From NCBI RefSeq assembly GCF_000766945.1, contig NZ_ALBT01000032.1:62001-126000 (forward strand): 64,000 nt of DNA, written 5' to 3'. Below are positions 52,284-61,817 of this stretch, one piece after another. This DNA is from Cellvibrio mixtus subsp. mixtus J3-8. GTDB lineage: Bacteria > Pseudomonadota > Gammaproteobacteria > Pseudomonadales > Cellvibrionaceae. Numbering within the stretch: the stretch's first letter is position 1; every line of letters starts with the position of its first letter. Made by a program: the position numbers and the translations under genes. The notes under the pieces were generated by a model that saw nothing but the letters and a program-made list of their open reading frames with translations, was not told the origin of the DNA and ran no database searches.

Positions 52284-53741
52284 ATGTTGAGTGTTTTTTG
52301 GAAAAAGTACAGCTTGCTGGTGTGGTTGGGGGTGATCCTGATTTTAGGGTTTCTGGCTACCAGCCTGGCGAGTTATTGGGTATCGCGCGATCAAATCCGT
52401 CGTTCCATTATTGATCAGGGCCTGCCGTTAACCGGCGATAATATCTACTCCGAAATCCAGCGCGATGTACTACGCCCCACGTTTATTTCCTCGCTGATGG
52501 CCAGCGATACATTTGTGCGCGACTGGATCTTATCCGGTGAACAAGATAGCTCGCAAATAGTGCGTTATTTGAATGAAGTTAAACGGGAATACGGTGCTGT
52601 CAGCAGCTTCCTCGTTTCAAATAACACCCACAACTATTATTACCCCAACGGTATTCTGAAAAGCGTAAAAAAAACAGAATCACGTGATGACTGGTTTTTT
52701 CGCGTGCGCGATATGAAAACCCCGTATGAAATGAATCTGGATGTCGATCTCGCCAATCAGGATACAGTGACGATTTTTATTAATTATCGCGTGCTGGATT
52801 ACGATGGAAATTTTATTGGTGCAACGGGTGTCGGTTTGACACTTGATTCACTGGCGCGGGTAATTGACGATATCCAGCAGCGCTACAATCGCCGCGTGTA
52901 TTTTGTGAACGAAGTGGGTGAAATTATTGTTTCGGCAAAAACCGGTGAGTTGCATAAAGGTTCAATCCATGAATTGCCAGGTATTGCCGCGATTGCCGAT
53001 AAAATAATAAATAAAAATACCCGCCCTACCAACCTGGAATACGATAATTCCCTGGGGCGAATCATGTTGAGCTCGCGCTATATTCCCGAATTCAATTGGT
53101 ATTTGGTAGTAGAGCAAACGGAAGACGCGGAAATCGCAAAGGTTCGCCAGGTATTCATGGGCAATATTGCTGTCAGTGCAGCAGTAACTGCGTTGGTATT
53201 ATTGTTATGTTTGTACAGTGTTAATCGCTTTCAACGGCGTTTGGAAAATGTCGCGGCAACGGATTCGCTAACGGGATTATTAAATCGCCACGCATTTGAA
53301 TTGCTATTTGAGCAAGCGGTACACGAATCGCATCGCGCTAAAACACCGCTGTCGATGATTTTATTGGATATCGATTATTTTAAAAGTATCAACGATAACC
53401 ATGGTCATCTCGCAGGTGACAGGGTCATCATGCGTGTTGCGCGGATGCTGGAAAATAGCTTGCGCAATGGAGATGTATTGTGCCGGTGGGGCGGGGAAGA
53501 GTTTTTAATATTGCTCAAGCAAACACCGTTAAACAGCGCGCAGTTGGTTGCAGAAAAGCTGCGTGAAACGATGGCAGCAGAGCAACTTCAAATGGGCAAC
53601 AAAACCCTCAATATTACCGGTAGCTTTGGCGTAGCTGAATTTGGCGGTGTCGAAACCCTGGTGCATTTCTTCGCACGCGCGGATCGCGCGCTCTACATCG
53701 CTAAAAGCAGCGGGCGCAATCGTGTTGAAATTATCGACTAG
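52284..53741 (+). CDS. dCACHE-GGDEF diguanylate cyclase
   Basis: An inner-membrane sensor of 485 residues that makes cyclic di-GMP. A transmembrane helix (about 10-30) and a second (about 290-312) bracket a periplasmic dCACHE-like ligand domain. The C-terminal GGDEF domain has SLTGLLNRHAFE, LDIDYFKSINDNHGHLAGD and the active site GGEEF. An RxxD inhibitory site (RNGD) sits five residues before GGEEF, so product inhibition is expected. A link to the EPS locus 4 kb away is plausible because c-di-GMP often controls polysaccharide export, but this is inference. Confidence 0.92.
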   Translation: MLSVFWKKYSLLVWLGVILILGFLATSLASYWVSRDQIRRSIIDQGLPLTGDNIYSEIQRDVLRPTFISSLMASDTFVRDWILSGEQDSSQIVRYLNEVKREYGAVSSFLVSNNTHNYYYPNGILKSVKKTESRDDWFFRVRDMKTPYEMNLDVDLANQDTVTIFINYRVLDYDGNFIGATGVGLTLDSLARVIDDIQQRYNRRVYFVNEVGEIIVSAKTGELHKGSIHELPGIAAIADKIINKNTRPTNLEYDNSLGRIMLSSRYIPEFNWYLVVEQTEDAEIAKVRQVFMGNIAVSAAVTALVLLLCLYSVNRFQRRLENVAATDSLTGLLNRHAFELLFEQAVHESHRAKTPLSMILLDIDYFKSINDNHGHLAGDRVIMRVARMLENSLRNGDVLCRWGGEEFLILLKQTPLNSAQLVAEKLRETMAAEQLQMGNKTLNITGSFGVAEFGGVETLVHFFARADRALYIAKSSGRNRVEIID

Positions 53742-53986
53742 GTTACCAGTAACTACCTTCTACATAGGGTGCTTGCTTCGATAATTGATTTTGATAAAAA
53801 TAAATTTAGTCGTTGTATATTTATGACGATAGAGCTGGAGTTAGTGCTTTTTTCAAAGTAGAGTAAATATCTGCATTTTGCATTCACTGCGCAAATTACA
53901 GTGGAATGGCAAGATTCTTTTATTGCTGTGGTTGAAGTTTTATTCTCACCTGAGTGTAAGCTCATACAAATTAAGGAAAATTGAAA

Positions 53987-54547
53987 ATGAACGATCTAAC
54001 GGTATTGCCACCTGATTTACCCGTGCCTGAAGATGACGGGGCATGTGATCATTTATTGGGAGTGCAATTTCCCTCTGTAACTTTATTGGCGACATCAGAA
54101 AACAAAGTAAATATCAGTGCTAATCCCGGTTTGGTTGTAGTTTATTTTTATCCATTGATTGGTCGGCCGGATTCACCACCTATGCCGGGTTGGAATGAAA
54201 TTCCCGGGGCCAGGGGCTGTACTCCGCAATCTTGCGCGTTTCGAGATCTTTATGCGGAATTCACCGGGCTTGGGGTGAGTGTTTATGGCGTAAGCGTGCA
54301 ATCACACAGCGAACAGGTTGAGGCATCACAGCGCCTTCATCTTCCTTTTGAATTGGTTAGCGATTTTGCATTGGAAATAGCCTCTGCATTGAGGCTTCCA
54401 ACGTTTGAGTATAATTCATCTGTTTTAATCAAAAGGCTGACCTTGATTGTAGAGAATGGAATAATTAAAAAAGTTTTTTATCCTGTTTTTCCGCCGACTG
54501 AAAATGCAGCGAATGTGATGGCCTGGATTAAAGATCATCGGGCTTAA
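53987..54547 (+). CDS. peroxiredoxin, PrxQ/BCP type
   Basis: A 186-residue thiol peroxidase of the AhpC/TSA redoxin fold. GCTPQSC (C78 and C83) gives the CxxxxC spacing of atypical two-cysteine PrxQ enzymes, followed by FRDLYAEF. The resolving cysteine C83 is presumed. The N-terminal extension is longer than in E. coli BCP (156 residues), with an extra Cys at 20. The ATG at 53987 follows AAGGA; a TTG 6 bases upstream is less likely. It stands alone between the GGDEF gene and nrdR. The 245-base gap before it holds nothing clear. Confidence 0.85.
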   Translation: MNDLTVLPPDLPVPEDDGACDHLLGVQFPSVTLLATSENKVNISANPGLVVVYFYPLIGRPDSPPMPGWNEIPGARGCTPQSCAFRDLYAEFTGLGVSVYGVSVQSHSEQVEASQRLHLPFELVSDFALEIASALRLPTFEYNSSVLIKRLTLIVENGIIKKVFYPVFPPTENAANVMAWIKDHRA

Positions 54548-54898
54548 GCATCACTCTGCCAACTTGGAATAACGCTCAAACAGGTTATCTATCCACAATC
54601 GTATAATCCAAAAGCCGATTATTTTTAACGTCCATATCCAGCAGTGTATCCGTGTCAATTTCCCTGAATAATCCCCCGTCGCAATCGCCATATTTAATCG
54701 GGTGTTACACGATAGTAGTTGTGGCCGGACGGCAGCAGTGATTGATGGTGTCGACGCAGGTCGCGGGTGGGATTGAATCATCATTGAGACCGGTTTTTAC
54801 CACGCCTCCGACTATAAGCGCTATGAACCGCAGGGGGCGAAAACTTCACATTTCGTGCTAGTATGCGCCCACTTTAACCATCGCCGGGGCTTGTGATC
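54548..54898. other. intergenic region upstream of nrdR
   Basis: No convincing gene is seen in these 351 bases. A 7-bp stem CGCCTCC (54803-54809) / GGGGGCG (54833-54839) with a long loop, and a TAGTAT -10-like box at 54859-54864, are the only notable features; no good -35 accompanies the box. A 77-codon frame on the minus strand (54551-54784) has no ribosome binding site or recognisable sequence. Confidence 0.4.
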
Positions 54899-55366
54899 AT
54901 GCATTGTCCGTTTTGTAGCGCGGAAGATACCAAGGTAATCGATTCACGTCTGGTGGCAGAGGGCGATCAGGTTCGCCGTCGCCGCGAGTGTTTATCCTGC
55001 CATGAACGCTTTACGACGTTTGAAGTGGCTGAATTGGTGATGCCGCGCATCATCAAGCAAAACGGCACCCGCGAACCCTTCGATGAAAACAAATTGCGCG
55101 CCGGGTTACTGCGCGCGTTGGAGAAGCGTCCGGTAAGCATCGAGGCGATTGAATCCGCTATCAATCACATCAAACATTTCCTGCAAGCGACCGGTGAGCG
55201 CGAAGTAAAAGCATTGCTGGTGGGTGAGAAGGTGATGGAGCAATTGAAGAAGCTTGATGAAGTGGCTTACGTCCGTTTTGCGTCGGTGTATCGCCGCTTT
55301 AAGGATTTGAATGAGTTCCGGCAGGAAATCGACCGGCTTGAACAACAGCCTGAAGACCATCAGTGA
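54899..55366 (+). CDS. nrdR: transcriptional repressor NrdR
   Basis: A zinc-ribbon/ATP-cone repressor of ribonucleotide reductase genes, 155 residues. The zinc ribbon has MHCPFC at the start and CLSCHERF at 33-40; the ATP cone begins near residue 49 ([22 protein letters not shown]). The ATG at 54899 (MHCPFC) is the usual start, rather than the GTG 6 bases upstream. It precedes ribD by 25 bases, the standard nrdR-rib order of gammaproteobacteria. Confidence 0.96.
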   Translation: MHCPFCSAEDTKVIDSRLVAEGDQVRRRRECLSCHERFTTFEVAELVMPRIIKQNGTREPFDENKLRAGLLRALEKRPVSIEAIESAINHIKHFLQATGEREVKALLVGEKVMEQLKKLDEVAYVRFASVYRRFKDLNEFRQEIDRLEQQPEDHQ

Positions 55367-55391
55367 CCTGAATTAACAACCTCGGATTTTT

Positions 55392-56516
55392 ATGGCGCTA
55401 TCTCCCCAGGATTTTGATTTTATGGCCCGTGCTTTCCGTTTGGCAGAGCGCGGCCTGTACACCACTATGCCCAATCCGCGCGTTGGTTGTGTGTTGGTGA
55501 AAGATGGAGAGGTGATTGGCGAAGGCTGGCATGTGCGCGCTGGTGAGCCTCATGCGGAAGTGAACGGGTTGTTAGCGGCCGGTGATAATGCACGCGGTGC
55601 AACGGTTTATGTCAGTCTGGAGCCATGTAGTCACCATGGTCGCACGGGGCCTTGCTCGCAAGCGTTGGTTGATGCAGGTGTAAACCGTGTGGTTTATGCG
55701 ATGGAAGATCCTAATCCGCTGGTATCCGGGCGCGGTATTGAAATTATGCGCGCGGGTGGAATCCAGGTAGATGGTCCAGTCCTTGAAAATGATGCCCGCG
55801 CGTTGAATCCCGGTTTTATCAAGCGCATGGAGCGCAAATTGCCGTTTGTGCGTTGCAAACTGGCGATGAGCCTTGATGGCCGCACGGCGATGGAATCCGG
55901 TGAAAGCAAATGGATTACCGGCCCCAAAGCCCGTGCTGATGTACAACGTTTGCGCGCCCGTTCCTGTGCGGTGATTTCCGGTGTGGATTCCGTGTTACAG
56001 GATAATTCCTCGCTGACCGTGCGTGCCGATGAGCTGGATTTACCAAATGCCCAAGAGGCGGCGGCCAAGCAGCCGCTGCGTGTAATCCTGGATTCTCGCC
56101 TGCGCTTGCCGCGTAATGCCTTGATGTTTAAGCAATCCACCCCAATCTTGCTGGTTCACAACGGTACTGCAACGGACGAACAATTGTCCGGTTGGCCGGA
56201 TTTTGTTGAATTGCTGGCATTGCCAGCTAAAGATGGGCGGATCGATTTGCAGGCCCTGCTGCGTGAACTGGCCCAGCGCCATTGTAATGAAGTACTGGTT
56301 GAGGCCGGTGCGACCCTTGCGGGTAGCTTTTTGCGGCGCGGTTTGCTGGATGAGATCATCATTTATATGGCCCCCAAACTACTCGGCAGTAATGCGCGTC
56401 CGATTTTTGATTTGCCGCTCGACACCATGTCGGCATCGCTGGCGCTGAAAATTAAAGAGATCCGGGCTGTTGGTCGCGATTGGCGTATTACTGCCAGTCC
56501 GGATGCTGAATATTAA
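55392..56516 (+). CDS. ribD: bifunctional pyrimidine deaminase/reductase RibD
   Basis: A 374-residue enzyme that converts the first product of GTP cyclohydrolase II by deamination and then reduction in riboflavin synthesis. The deaminase zinc site is visible in HAEVNGL and EPCSHHGRTGPC (residues 58-90). The reductase half starts near 150 (RCKLAMSLDGRTA, SKWITG). It follows nrdR and precedes the RDD gene by 87 bases. Confidence 0.96.
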   Translation: MALSPQDFDFMARAFRLAERGLYTTMPNPRVGCVLVKDGEVIGEGWHVRAGEPHAEVNGLLAAGDNARGATVYVSLEPCSHHGRTGPCSQALVDAGVNRVVYAMEDPNPLVSGRGIEIMRAGGIQVDGPVLENDARALNPGFIKRMERKLPFVRCKLAMSLDGRTAMESGESKWITGPKARADVQRLRARSCAVISGVDSVLQDNSSLTVRADELDLPNAQEAAAKQPLRVILDSRLRLPRNALMFKQSTPILLVHNGTATDEQLSGWPDFVELLALPAKDGRIDLQALLRELAQRHCNEVLVEAGATLAGSFLRRGLLDEIIIYMAPKLLGSNARPIFDLPLDTMSASLALKIKEIRAVGRDWRITASPDAEY

Positions 56517-56603
56517 ATCCCTCCCAACCTCCCTTAGCTACGCGCCCCGTTTCAAAGGGAGATTGAGTGGGCTTAAACAATTCTTTTTGAGGTAGATAGC
56601 CCC

Positions 56604-57203
56604 GTGAACGATCCATACCAGTCTCCTGATTCTCCACCACCCCAAATGCCCCCGCCGGTTGATAACACCGCATCCTATGGCAAACGCTTTGGTGCCTTTT
56701 TGCTGGATTGCGCGTTTATGTTTATCGCCATGATGTTTCTAATGCAGTTTCTTGGTCTGACCGATATTGATCCGAACAAGGCCAAAGATGCCCAGGCAAT
56801 GCAGAACGAATTGCTAGCCAAAGTGGCAGCGTTAACCAGCGGACAAAAGACGTTATTGATGATGTTTCCCTATATTGCTTTTTTTGCGCTGCACGGTTTT
56901 CTGCTTGGCCGCTATGGACAAACGTTGGGCAAGCGCATTATGGGGATTGCGATAGTAACTATGGATAACCGCGTACCGGCATTTTTCCCGATGATCGCCC
57001 AGCGCTACTTCACCCAATGGTTGGCGGGTATGGTTCCGGTGATTGGCATACTATTACGCCTGGTCGATATTCTGGCCATTTTCCGGCCGGATCGTCGCTG
57101 TATCCACGATCACCTTGCCAAAACCAAAGTGATTGATTTGCGTATTCCGGTGGCTTATTCACCGGATACTCCGGTTGCACCCAGCAACAGCCTGATCGTC
57201 TAA
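56604..57203 (+). CDS. RDD family membrane protein
   Basis: A 199-residue protein with a proline-rich cytoplasmic N-terminus (DPYQSPDSPPPQMPPP) and an RDD domain with three helices (about 33-55, 85-105, 130-158). The motif YGKRFGAFLLDC carries the R and D signature residues. Function unknown. The start is GTG at 56604 with GAGGT upstream. Its place between ribD and ribE suggests co-transcription but not a flavin role. Confidence 0.85.
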   Translation: MNDPYQSPDSPPPQMPPPVDNTASYGKRFGAFLLDCAFMFIAMMFLMQFLGLTDIDPNKAKDAQAMQNELLAKVAALTSGQKTLLMMFPYIAFFALHGFLLGRYGQTLGKRIMGIAIVTMDNRVPAFFPMIAQRYFTQWLAGMVPVIGILLRLVDILAIFRPDRRCIHDHLAKTKVIDLRIPVAYSPDTPVAPSNSLIV

Positions 57204-57214
57204 ACGGAGGCGTT

Positions 57215-57874
57215 ATGTTTACCGGCATTATCGAAGCCATTGGCGAGGTGGTAGCCCTGCAACCCAAAAATGGTGACGTGCGCCTGCGCATCAAAACCAA
57301 CAATCTGGATTTGGGGGATGTACGCCTCGGTGATTCCATTGCTACTAATGGTGTTTGTTTAACCGTAGTGGATTTGCCCGGTGACGGTTTTTGGGCTGAT
57401 GTATCGCGTGAAACGTTGGACAACACCAGCTTGCCGGATTGGAAGGTTGGTCAGCGCGTCAACCTGGAAAAAGCGCTAACACCGCAAACTCGCCTCGGCG
57501 GCCATATTGTTTCGGGCCATGTGGATGGTGTTGGTGAAGTGGTTAGCCGCCATCCAGATGCGCGCTCCGAACGTTTCCGCATCCGGGCGCCAACGTCATT
57601 GGCGAAATATATCGCCCACAAAGGCTCGATTACTGTAGATGGGACTAGTCTTACTGTGAACAAAGTGGACGGCGCCGAATTTGAACTCAACATTGTTCCC
57701 CATACGTTGCAAATGACCATTATGGGTAACTACAAACCCGGCAGCCGTATCAATCTGGAAGTGGACGTGCTCGCCCGTTACCTGGAGCGTTTGATGCTGG
57801 GTGAAAAGGCGGCTGAACCGGAAGGGCAGGGAGGCATTACCCTGGAGTTTTTGGCGAAGAATGGTTTTATGTAG
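57215..57874 (+). CDS. ribE: riboflavin synthase, alpha chain
   Basis: A 219-residue enzyme that dismutates two 6,7-dimethyl-8-ribityllumazines into riboflavin. Two homologous lumazine-binding domains are visible: MFTGIIEAIGEV at the start and LGGHIVSGHVDGVGEV near 95, each with the TSLT/VCLTV motif. It starts 11 bases after the RDD stop. The stop TAG is supplied by the first bases of a palindromic repeat at 57871. Confidence 0.96.
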   Translation: MFTGIIEAIGEVVALQPKNGDVRLRIKTNNLDLGDVRLGDSIATNGVCLTVVDLPGDGFWADVSRETLDNTSLPDWKVGQRVNLEKALTPQTRLGGHIVSGHVDGVGEVVSRHPDARSERFRIRAPTSLAKYIAHKGSITVDGTSLTVNKVDGAEFELNIVPHTLQMTIMGNYKPGSRINLEVDVLARYLERLMLGEKAAEPEGQGGITLEFLAKNGFM

Positions 57875-57908
57875 GTTGGGCATGGCTGCGCAGGCAGCCC
57901 TGCCCAAC
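57871..57908. repeat. dispersed palindromic repeat, copy 1a
   Basis: GTAGGTTGGGCA (57871-57882) and TGCCCAAC (57901-57908) form a hairpin. The same 12-mer recurs at 63291, and its core GTTGGGCA also at 57957. This is the pattern of REP/BIME-like intergenic repeats. Confidence 0.7.
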
Positions 57909-57909
57909 G

Positions 57910-57941
57910 GGCAAAATTGGAAGAAGGCAAAATTGGAAGAA
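57910..57941 (+). repeat. 16-bp perfect tandem repeat
   Basis: GGCAAAATTGGAAGAA occurs twice head to tail between the two palindromic repeats of the ribE-ribBX gap. Confidence 0.85.
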
Positions 57942-57956
57942 AGTGACACACGGTTA

Positions 57957-57995
57957 TGTTGGGCATTGCTGCCTACGCGGCTCGGCCCAACCAAC
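57957..57995. repeat. dispersed palindromic repeat, copy 1b
   Basis: GTTGGGCATTGCTGCC and GGCCCAACCAAC flank a GC-rich middle and form an imperfect hairpin related to the copies at 57871 and 63291. Confidence 0.6.
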
Positions 57996-58013
57996 ATTCT
58001 CATGAGATGAGTT

Positions 58014-59129
58014 ATGCAATTAAATACCATTGATGAACTGATTGACGATCTGCGCCAGGGCAAGATGATTGTGCTGATGGATGACGAGGATCGTGAAAAT
58101 GAAGGCGATCTGATTATGATTGCCGAGCTGGTGCGGCCTGAAGATATCAATTTTATGGCGACCCACGCACGCGGTTTGATCTGTTTGCCATTAACTGCAG
58201 AGCGCTGTGAATTGCTGGATTTACCATTGATGGTACGCGATAACAAATCCTCGTTTACTACCAATTTCACTGTATCTATTGAGGCGGCAACGGGTGTAAC
58301 CACTGGTATTTCTGCCGCAGACCGCGCTCGCACAATCCATGCGGCAGTACGCCCTGATGCGAAAGCGACTGACATTGTGCAGCCGGGTCATATCTTCCCC
58401 CTGATATCACAGCCCGGTGGAGTTTTGAGTCGTGCGGGCCATACCGAAGCCGCTTGTGATCTGGCGAAACTGGCCGGTTTTTCACCGGCGGGTGTGCTGG
58501 TAGAGATCATGAATGAAGATGGCACTATGGCGCGCCGCCAGGATCTGGAAAAATTCGCTGTTAAACATAGCCTGAAAATCGGTACCATTGCCGACCTGAT
58601 TCACTACCGCACCATCAAAGAGAAAACGGTCGAGTGTATTAACACCCGTAAAGTGGAAACGCTTTACGGCGAGTTCGAGCTGCGCACCTACCGTGATATG
58701 GCGCGCGGCGATCTGCATTTTGTGATGGTCAAAGGCGAGATAGATGCCGAGCCGACATTGGTGCGTGTCCATGTGATGGATATTGCGCGCGATGTATTGA
58801 GTTTGAAGCGCACCTCGCCCACGGGTGGCAAAAGCTGGACTTACCAGGATGCGTTACGTGCAGTTAGCGAGGCGGGCAAAGGTGTTGTGTTGCTAATTTG
58901 CCACGATGAATTCACCGCTGAAGTGGAAAGCAGTATTGATTGGCTGCTGTCTGGCAAACAAATACAGCGCAGTTCCGAAGTGCTTTACAAGCAGGTGGGT
59001 ACGGGTTCGCAAATTTTGCGCGATTTAGGTATTCGTAAAATGCGTGTGATGTCGGCACCGATGCGCTTTTCGGCATTGTCCGGTTTTGATTTGGAAGTTG
59101 TTGAATATGTGTGTCCTGATGCATCTTGA
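58014..59129 (+). CDS. ribB: 3,4-dihydroxy-2-butanone-4-phosphate synthase with degenerate GTP cyclohydrolase II-like domain (RibBX)
   Basis: A 371-residue protein. The N-terminal 205 residues are a complete DHBP synthase (MDDEDRENEGDLI, ARGLICLPLT, GHIFPL, GHTEAACDLA), which makes the four-carbon unit of riboflavin from ribulose 5-phosphate. The C-terminal part aligns with GTP cyclohydrolase II (RVHVMDIARDVL, LRDLGIRKMRVMS), but the zinc-binding cysteines and the GDxxxSxRCDCG core are missing, so it is not expected to act on GTP. A separate intact RibA is encoded at 61814. Confidence 0.93.
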   Translation: MQLNTIDELIDDLRQGKMIVLMDDEDRENEGDLIMIAELVRPEDINFMATHARGLICLPLTAERCELLDLPLMVRDNKSSFTTNFTVSIEAATGVTTGISAADRARTIHAAVRPDAKATDIVQPGHIFPLISQPGGVLSRAGHTEAACDLAKLAGFSPAGVLVEIMNEDGTMARRQDLEKFAVKHSLKIGTIADLIHYRTIKEKTVECINTRKVETLYGEFELRTYRDMARGDLHFVMVKGEIDAEPTLVRVHVMDIARDVLSLKRTSPTGGKSWTYQDALRAVSEAGKGVVLLICHDEFTAEVESSIDWLLSGKQIQRSSEVLYKQVGTGSQILRDLGIRKMRVMSAPMRFSALSGFDLEVVEYVCPDAS

Positions 59130-59187
59130 ATCGCCATCGTCACACGCGAATTTTAAATTTTATCAATGATTTTTTCTGGGAAACACT

Positions 59188-59658
59188 ATGAGCAACATCC
59201 GGGTTATTGAAGGTGATTTTTCTGCATCCGCTGGCAAATACGCGTTGATTGTCAGCCGCTGGAATAGTTTTGTAGTGGAAAGTTTGAAAGATGGCGCGCT
59301 CGATACATTGCGTCGCCACGGCATTAAAGATGAAAACATCACCATCTATTACGCGCCTGGTGCATTTGAGTTCCCGCTGACTGCGCAAAAAATTGCCGCG
59401 AAAAAAGAATTCGATGCGATCATCGCACTGGGTGCAGTGATTCGCGGCGGTACACCACATTTCGATTACGTTGCCGGTGAATGCACCAAAGGCCTTGCAC
59501 AAGTTTCCTTGCAATACGGTGTTCCGGTGACCTTTGGTGTGTTGACCGTAGATTCAATTGAGCAAGCGATTGAGCGCTCCGGTACCAAAGCGGGAAATAA
59601 AGGTGTTGAAGCTGCATCTACTGCACTGGAAATGGTTTCGTTGTTTTCCAAAATTTAA
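59188..59658 (+). CDS. ribH: 6,7-dimethyl-8-ribityllumazine synthase
   Basis: A 156-residue enzyme joining the pyrimidine and four-carbon precursors of riboflavin. Recognised by [16 protein letters not shown] (near 25-40), [16 protein letters not shown] (near 55-70), [16 protein letters not shown] with the catalytic histidine, and FGVLTVDS. It follows ribBX and precedes nusB, with a palindromic repeat pair in the gap. Confidence 0.96.
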   Translation: MSNIRVIEGDFSASAGKYALIVSRWNSFVVESLKDGALDTLRRHGIKDENITIYYAPGAFEFPLTAQKIAAKKEFDAIIALGAVIRGGTPHFDYVAGECTKGLAQVSLQYGVPVTFGVLTVDSIEQAIERSGTKAGNKGVEAASTALEMVSLFSKI

Positions 59659-59682
59659 GTTCGGCAAGATTTAATATCAAAC

Positions 59683-59781
59683 GTAGGTTGGAAAAGCGTA
59701 GCGCTTTCCGACAATAGATTTAAATTATCGCCGATGGTGAATAATACAAAGTCGGAAGTCGCTTGCGCTCTTCCAACCTGC
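59683..59781. repeat. dispersed palindromic repeat pair, second family
   Basis: GTAGGTTGGAAAAGCGTAGCG, with TTTCCGAC (59683-59712), is matched in inverted order by GTCGGAAGTCGCTTGCGCTC and TTCCAACCTGC (59751-59781). The outer ends of this pair are related to the GTAGGTTGG end of the other family. It fills the ribH-nusB gap and may encode a long RNA hairpin. Confidence 0.65.
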
Positions 59782-59844
59782 ATAGCTTTAAATTTTTTAA
59801 AAGATTGCATCGCGCAATCAATGTTCTTTATCAGGTAATTGTTC

Positions 59845-60318
59845 ATGACTACTCCATCAAGCCAACAGAAAGGCCACACTGCAGCTACTCGCCGCATGGC
59901 TCGTCATTATGCAATGCAGGCACTTTACCAATGGCAAATGTCGGGTTCCAGCATCAACGCGATTGAAGCAGAATTCCGTACCGATAACGACATGAGCAAA
60001 GTGGATGTGGAATATTTTCACGAAGTTCTTCACGCAGTACCTGAACATTTAAGTGAACTTGAAGAATTGTTCGCGCCTTATCTGGTGGATCGTTCTTTGA
60101 ATGAGCTGGATGCAATTACTCGCGCACTTTTACGCCTTGCAACCTACGAATTTAAATATCGTATTGATGTCCCCTACAAGGTTGTGATCAACGAAGCTGT
60201 TGCCCTAGCCAAAAAATTTGGCGCAGAAGACAGTCACAAGTTTATCAACGGTGTGCTTGATAAAACGGCCGCTGTTGTTCGTGCGCTGGAAGTTAACGCC
60301 GAGCGCAACCAACGCTAA
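59845..60318 (+). CDS. nusB: transcription antitermination protein NusB
   Basis: A 157-residue RNA-binding protein that joins NusE(S10) at boxA for rRNA antitermination. Recognised by [16 protein letters not shown] near 17-32 and the [38 protein letters not shown] core. The ATG at 59845 is preferred to a TTG 6 bases upstream. It sits between ribH and thiL as in many proteobacteria. Confidence 0.95.
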   Translation: MTTPSSQQKGHTAATRRMARHYAMQALYQWQMSGSSINAIEAEFRTDNDMSKVDVEYFHEVLHAVPEHLSELEELFAPYLVDRSLNELDAITRALLRLATYEFKYRIDVPYKVVINEAVALAKKFGAEDSHKFINGVLDKTAAVVRALEVNAERNQR

Positions 60319-60344
60319 TTCGTTTTGTCCAACCAGTTATCAAC

Positions 60345-61310
60345 GTGCCCGGCGAATTCCAGTTAATACAGCAATTTTTCCAGCGCGAGCAGGCTGAACA
60401 GCCTGCTGAAGGTGTATTGCTGGGCATTGGCGATGATTGTGCATTATTGCAAATGCAGGAAGGAAAACAGTTGGCAGTATCAGTAGATACATTAGTGGCT
60501 GGTGTGCATTTTCCAATTGATGCGGATGCAGAATTAATCGCCGAGCGCGCATTGCGCACTAACCTGAGTGATCTGGCAGCAATGGGCGCTGAGCCACTCT
60601 GGTTTACCCTGGCGCTCACCTTGCCGGAAGCGAGCGAAGAATGGTTGCGTAGTTTTAGTCGCGGATTGTTTGCTTGTGCACGCCAATACAATATTGCACT
60701 GATTGGCGGTGACACGACTTCTGGTCCTTTAACTATTACCATCCAAGTGATGGGCTCTGTATCGCCGGGCGCGGCTATGCGACGCGATGGTGCCAATATC
60801 GGTGATTTTGTGTTGGTAACGCATAGCTTGGGTGATGGTGCTGCGGCGCTTGCAATGATTCAAGCGCAAATTCATTGTGATGAATTATCCGCTAATTATT
60901 TGCATGAACGTTTTTATCGCCCGATACCGCGTTTGCAAGAATCGGCCTTGATTCGTGAAGTGGCAACCGCGGCGTTGGATATCTCTGATGGTTTGGTTGC
61001 CGATTTGCAACATATCTGCGATGCGAGTGATGTGGGTGCAGTAATTGATGTGGAAAATCTGCCATTATCGCCCGCTGTACAAGCATTGAATGATCAAGTG
61101 CAAGCATTGGGATGGGCTTTGAGTGGCGGCGATGATTACGAATTATGCTTTACTGTCGCACCGGAAAAAATGGCGGATATAGCCATGCTTATTGCGCAAG
61201 GAAAATTGAACGCTACCGTCATTGGCGAAATTATTCCCGGTTCAAAAGTTATTTGTGAATATGAAGGTAAGCCATTTACGCTTGCCAGCACTGGATACCG
61301 GCACTTCTAG
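60345..61310 (+). CDS. thiL: thiamine-monophosphate kinase
   Basis: A 321-residue enzyme that phosphorylates thiamine monophosphate to the active diphosphate. Recognised by GIGDDCALL near 27-35, SVDTLVAGVHF near 46-56, TNLSDLAAMGAEPLW, GGDTTSGPL and the later LDISDGLVADL and GGDDYELCF motifs. The start is GTG at 60345, 26 bases after nusB. Confidence 0.95.
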   Translation: MPGEFQLIQQFFQREQAEQPAEGVLLGIGDDCALLQMQEGKQLAVSVDTLVAGVHFPIDADAELIAERALRTNLSDLAAMGAEPLWFTLALTLPEASEEWLRSFSRGLFACARQYNIALIGGDTTSGPLTITIQVMGSVSPGAAMRRDGANIGDFVLVTHSLGDGAAALAMIQAQIHCDELSANYLHERFYRPIPRLQESALIREVATAALDISDGLVADLQHICDASDVGAVIDVENLPLSPAVQALNDQVQALGWALSGGDDYELCFTVAPEKMADIAMLIAQGKLNATVIGEIIPGSKVICEYEGKPFTLASTGYRHF

Positions 61311-61325
61311 CGTGCGGTTTTAATA

Positions 61326-61817
61326 ATGAATACAAATACTCCCAGCCTTAAACAAGTGTTTACCAATCCCTATCATTTTTTTGCATTCGGATTCGGTAGT
61401 GGCCTCGCACCCAAAGCACCGGGAACCTTTGGTACTTTGGCAGCTATCCCGATTTTTTTATTGATCCAGGATCTGCCGTTGCACCTTTACGTATCCTGGC
61501 TGGTGGTGACATTTGCATTGGGCGTATTTTGGTGTGACCGATCTTCCCGACAACTGGGCGTACACGATCACGGCGGCATCGTCTGGGATGAATTTGTCGG
61601 TTTCTGGATGACCATGTTGATGGCACCTGCAGGACTTATATGGGTGTTGCTTGGTTTCGTTTTGTTCCGTATTTTCGATATTCTCAAACCCTGGCCTATC
61701 AGCTGGCTGGACAAAAAAGTGCACGGCGGTTTTGGCATTATGATTGATGATTTTCTTGCCGGTGTTTACGCCTGTATCGCACTCCAGTTGATTGCCTATT
61801 CTGTGAGGTTGGTGTGA
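61326..61817 (+). CDS. pgpA: phosphatidylglycerophosphatase A
   Basis: An inner-membrane lipid phosphatase of 163 residues that makes phosphatidylglycerol from its phosphate. Four hydrophobic helices and the motifs [15 protein letters not shown] near 19-33, [15 protein letters not shown] near 79-93 and IMIDDFLAG near 140 are typical of PgpA. It lies 15 bases after thiL, and its stop overlaps the ribA GTG start (GTGA). Confidence 0.93.
   Translation: MNTNTPSLKQVFTNPYHFFAFGFGSGLAPKAPGTFGTLAAIPIFLLIQDLPLHLYVSWLVVTFALGVFWCDRSSRQLGVHDHGGIVWDEFVGFWMTMLMAPAGLIWVLLGFVLFRIFDILKPWPISWLDKKVHGGFGIMIDDFLAGVYACIALQLIAYSVRLV

Noticed and set aside
53742-53986. Minus-strand 70-codon frame between the GGDEF and peroxiredoxin genes
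   Set aside because: No ribosome binding site and no family resemblance; the region looks like ordinary AT-rich intergenic DNA.
56517-58013. FMN riboswitch in the rib cluster
   Set aside because: The gaps before the RDD, ribE and ribBX genes lack the conserved RFN-element sequence blocks; only repeats are present.
57596-58375. A 259-codon minus-strand frame across ribE and ribBX
   Set aside because: It lies opposite two clear enzymes and the repeat gap, and the product has no recognisable domain.
60293-60796. A 167-codon minus-strand frame opposite thiL
   Set aside because: It is a shadow of the conserved thiL gene in another frame.
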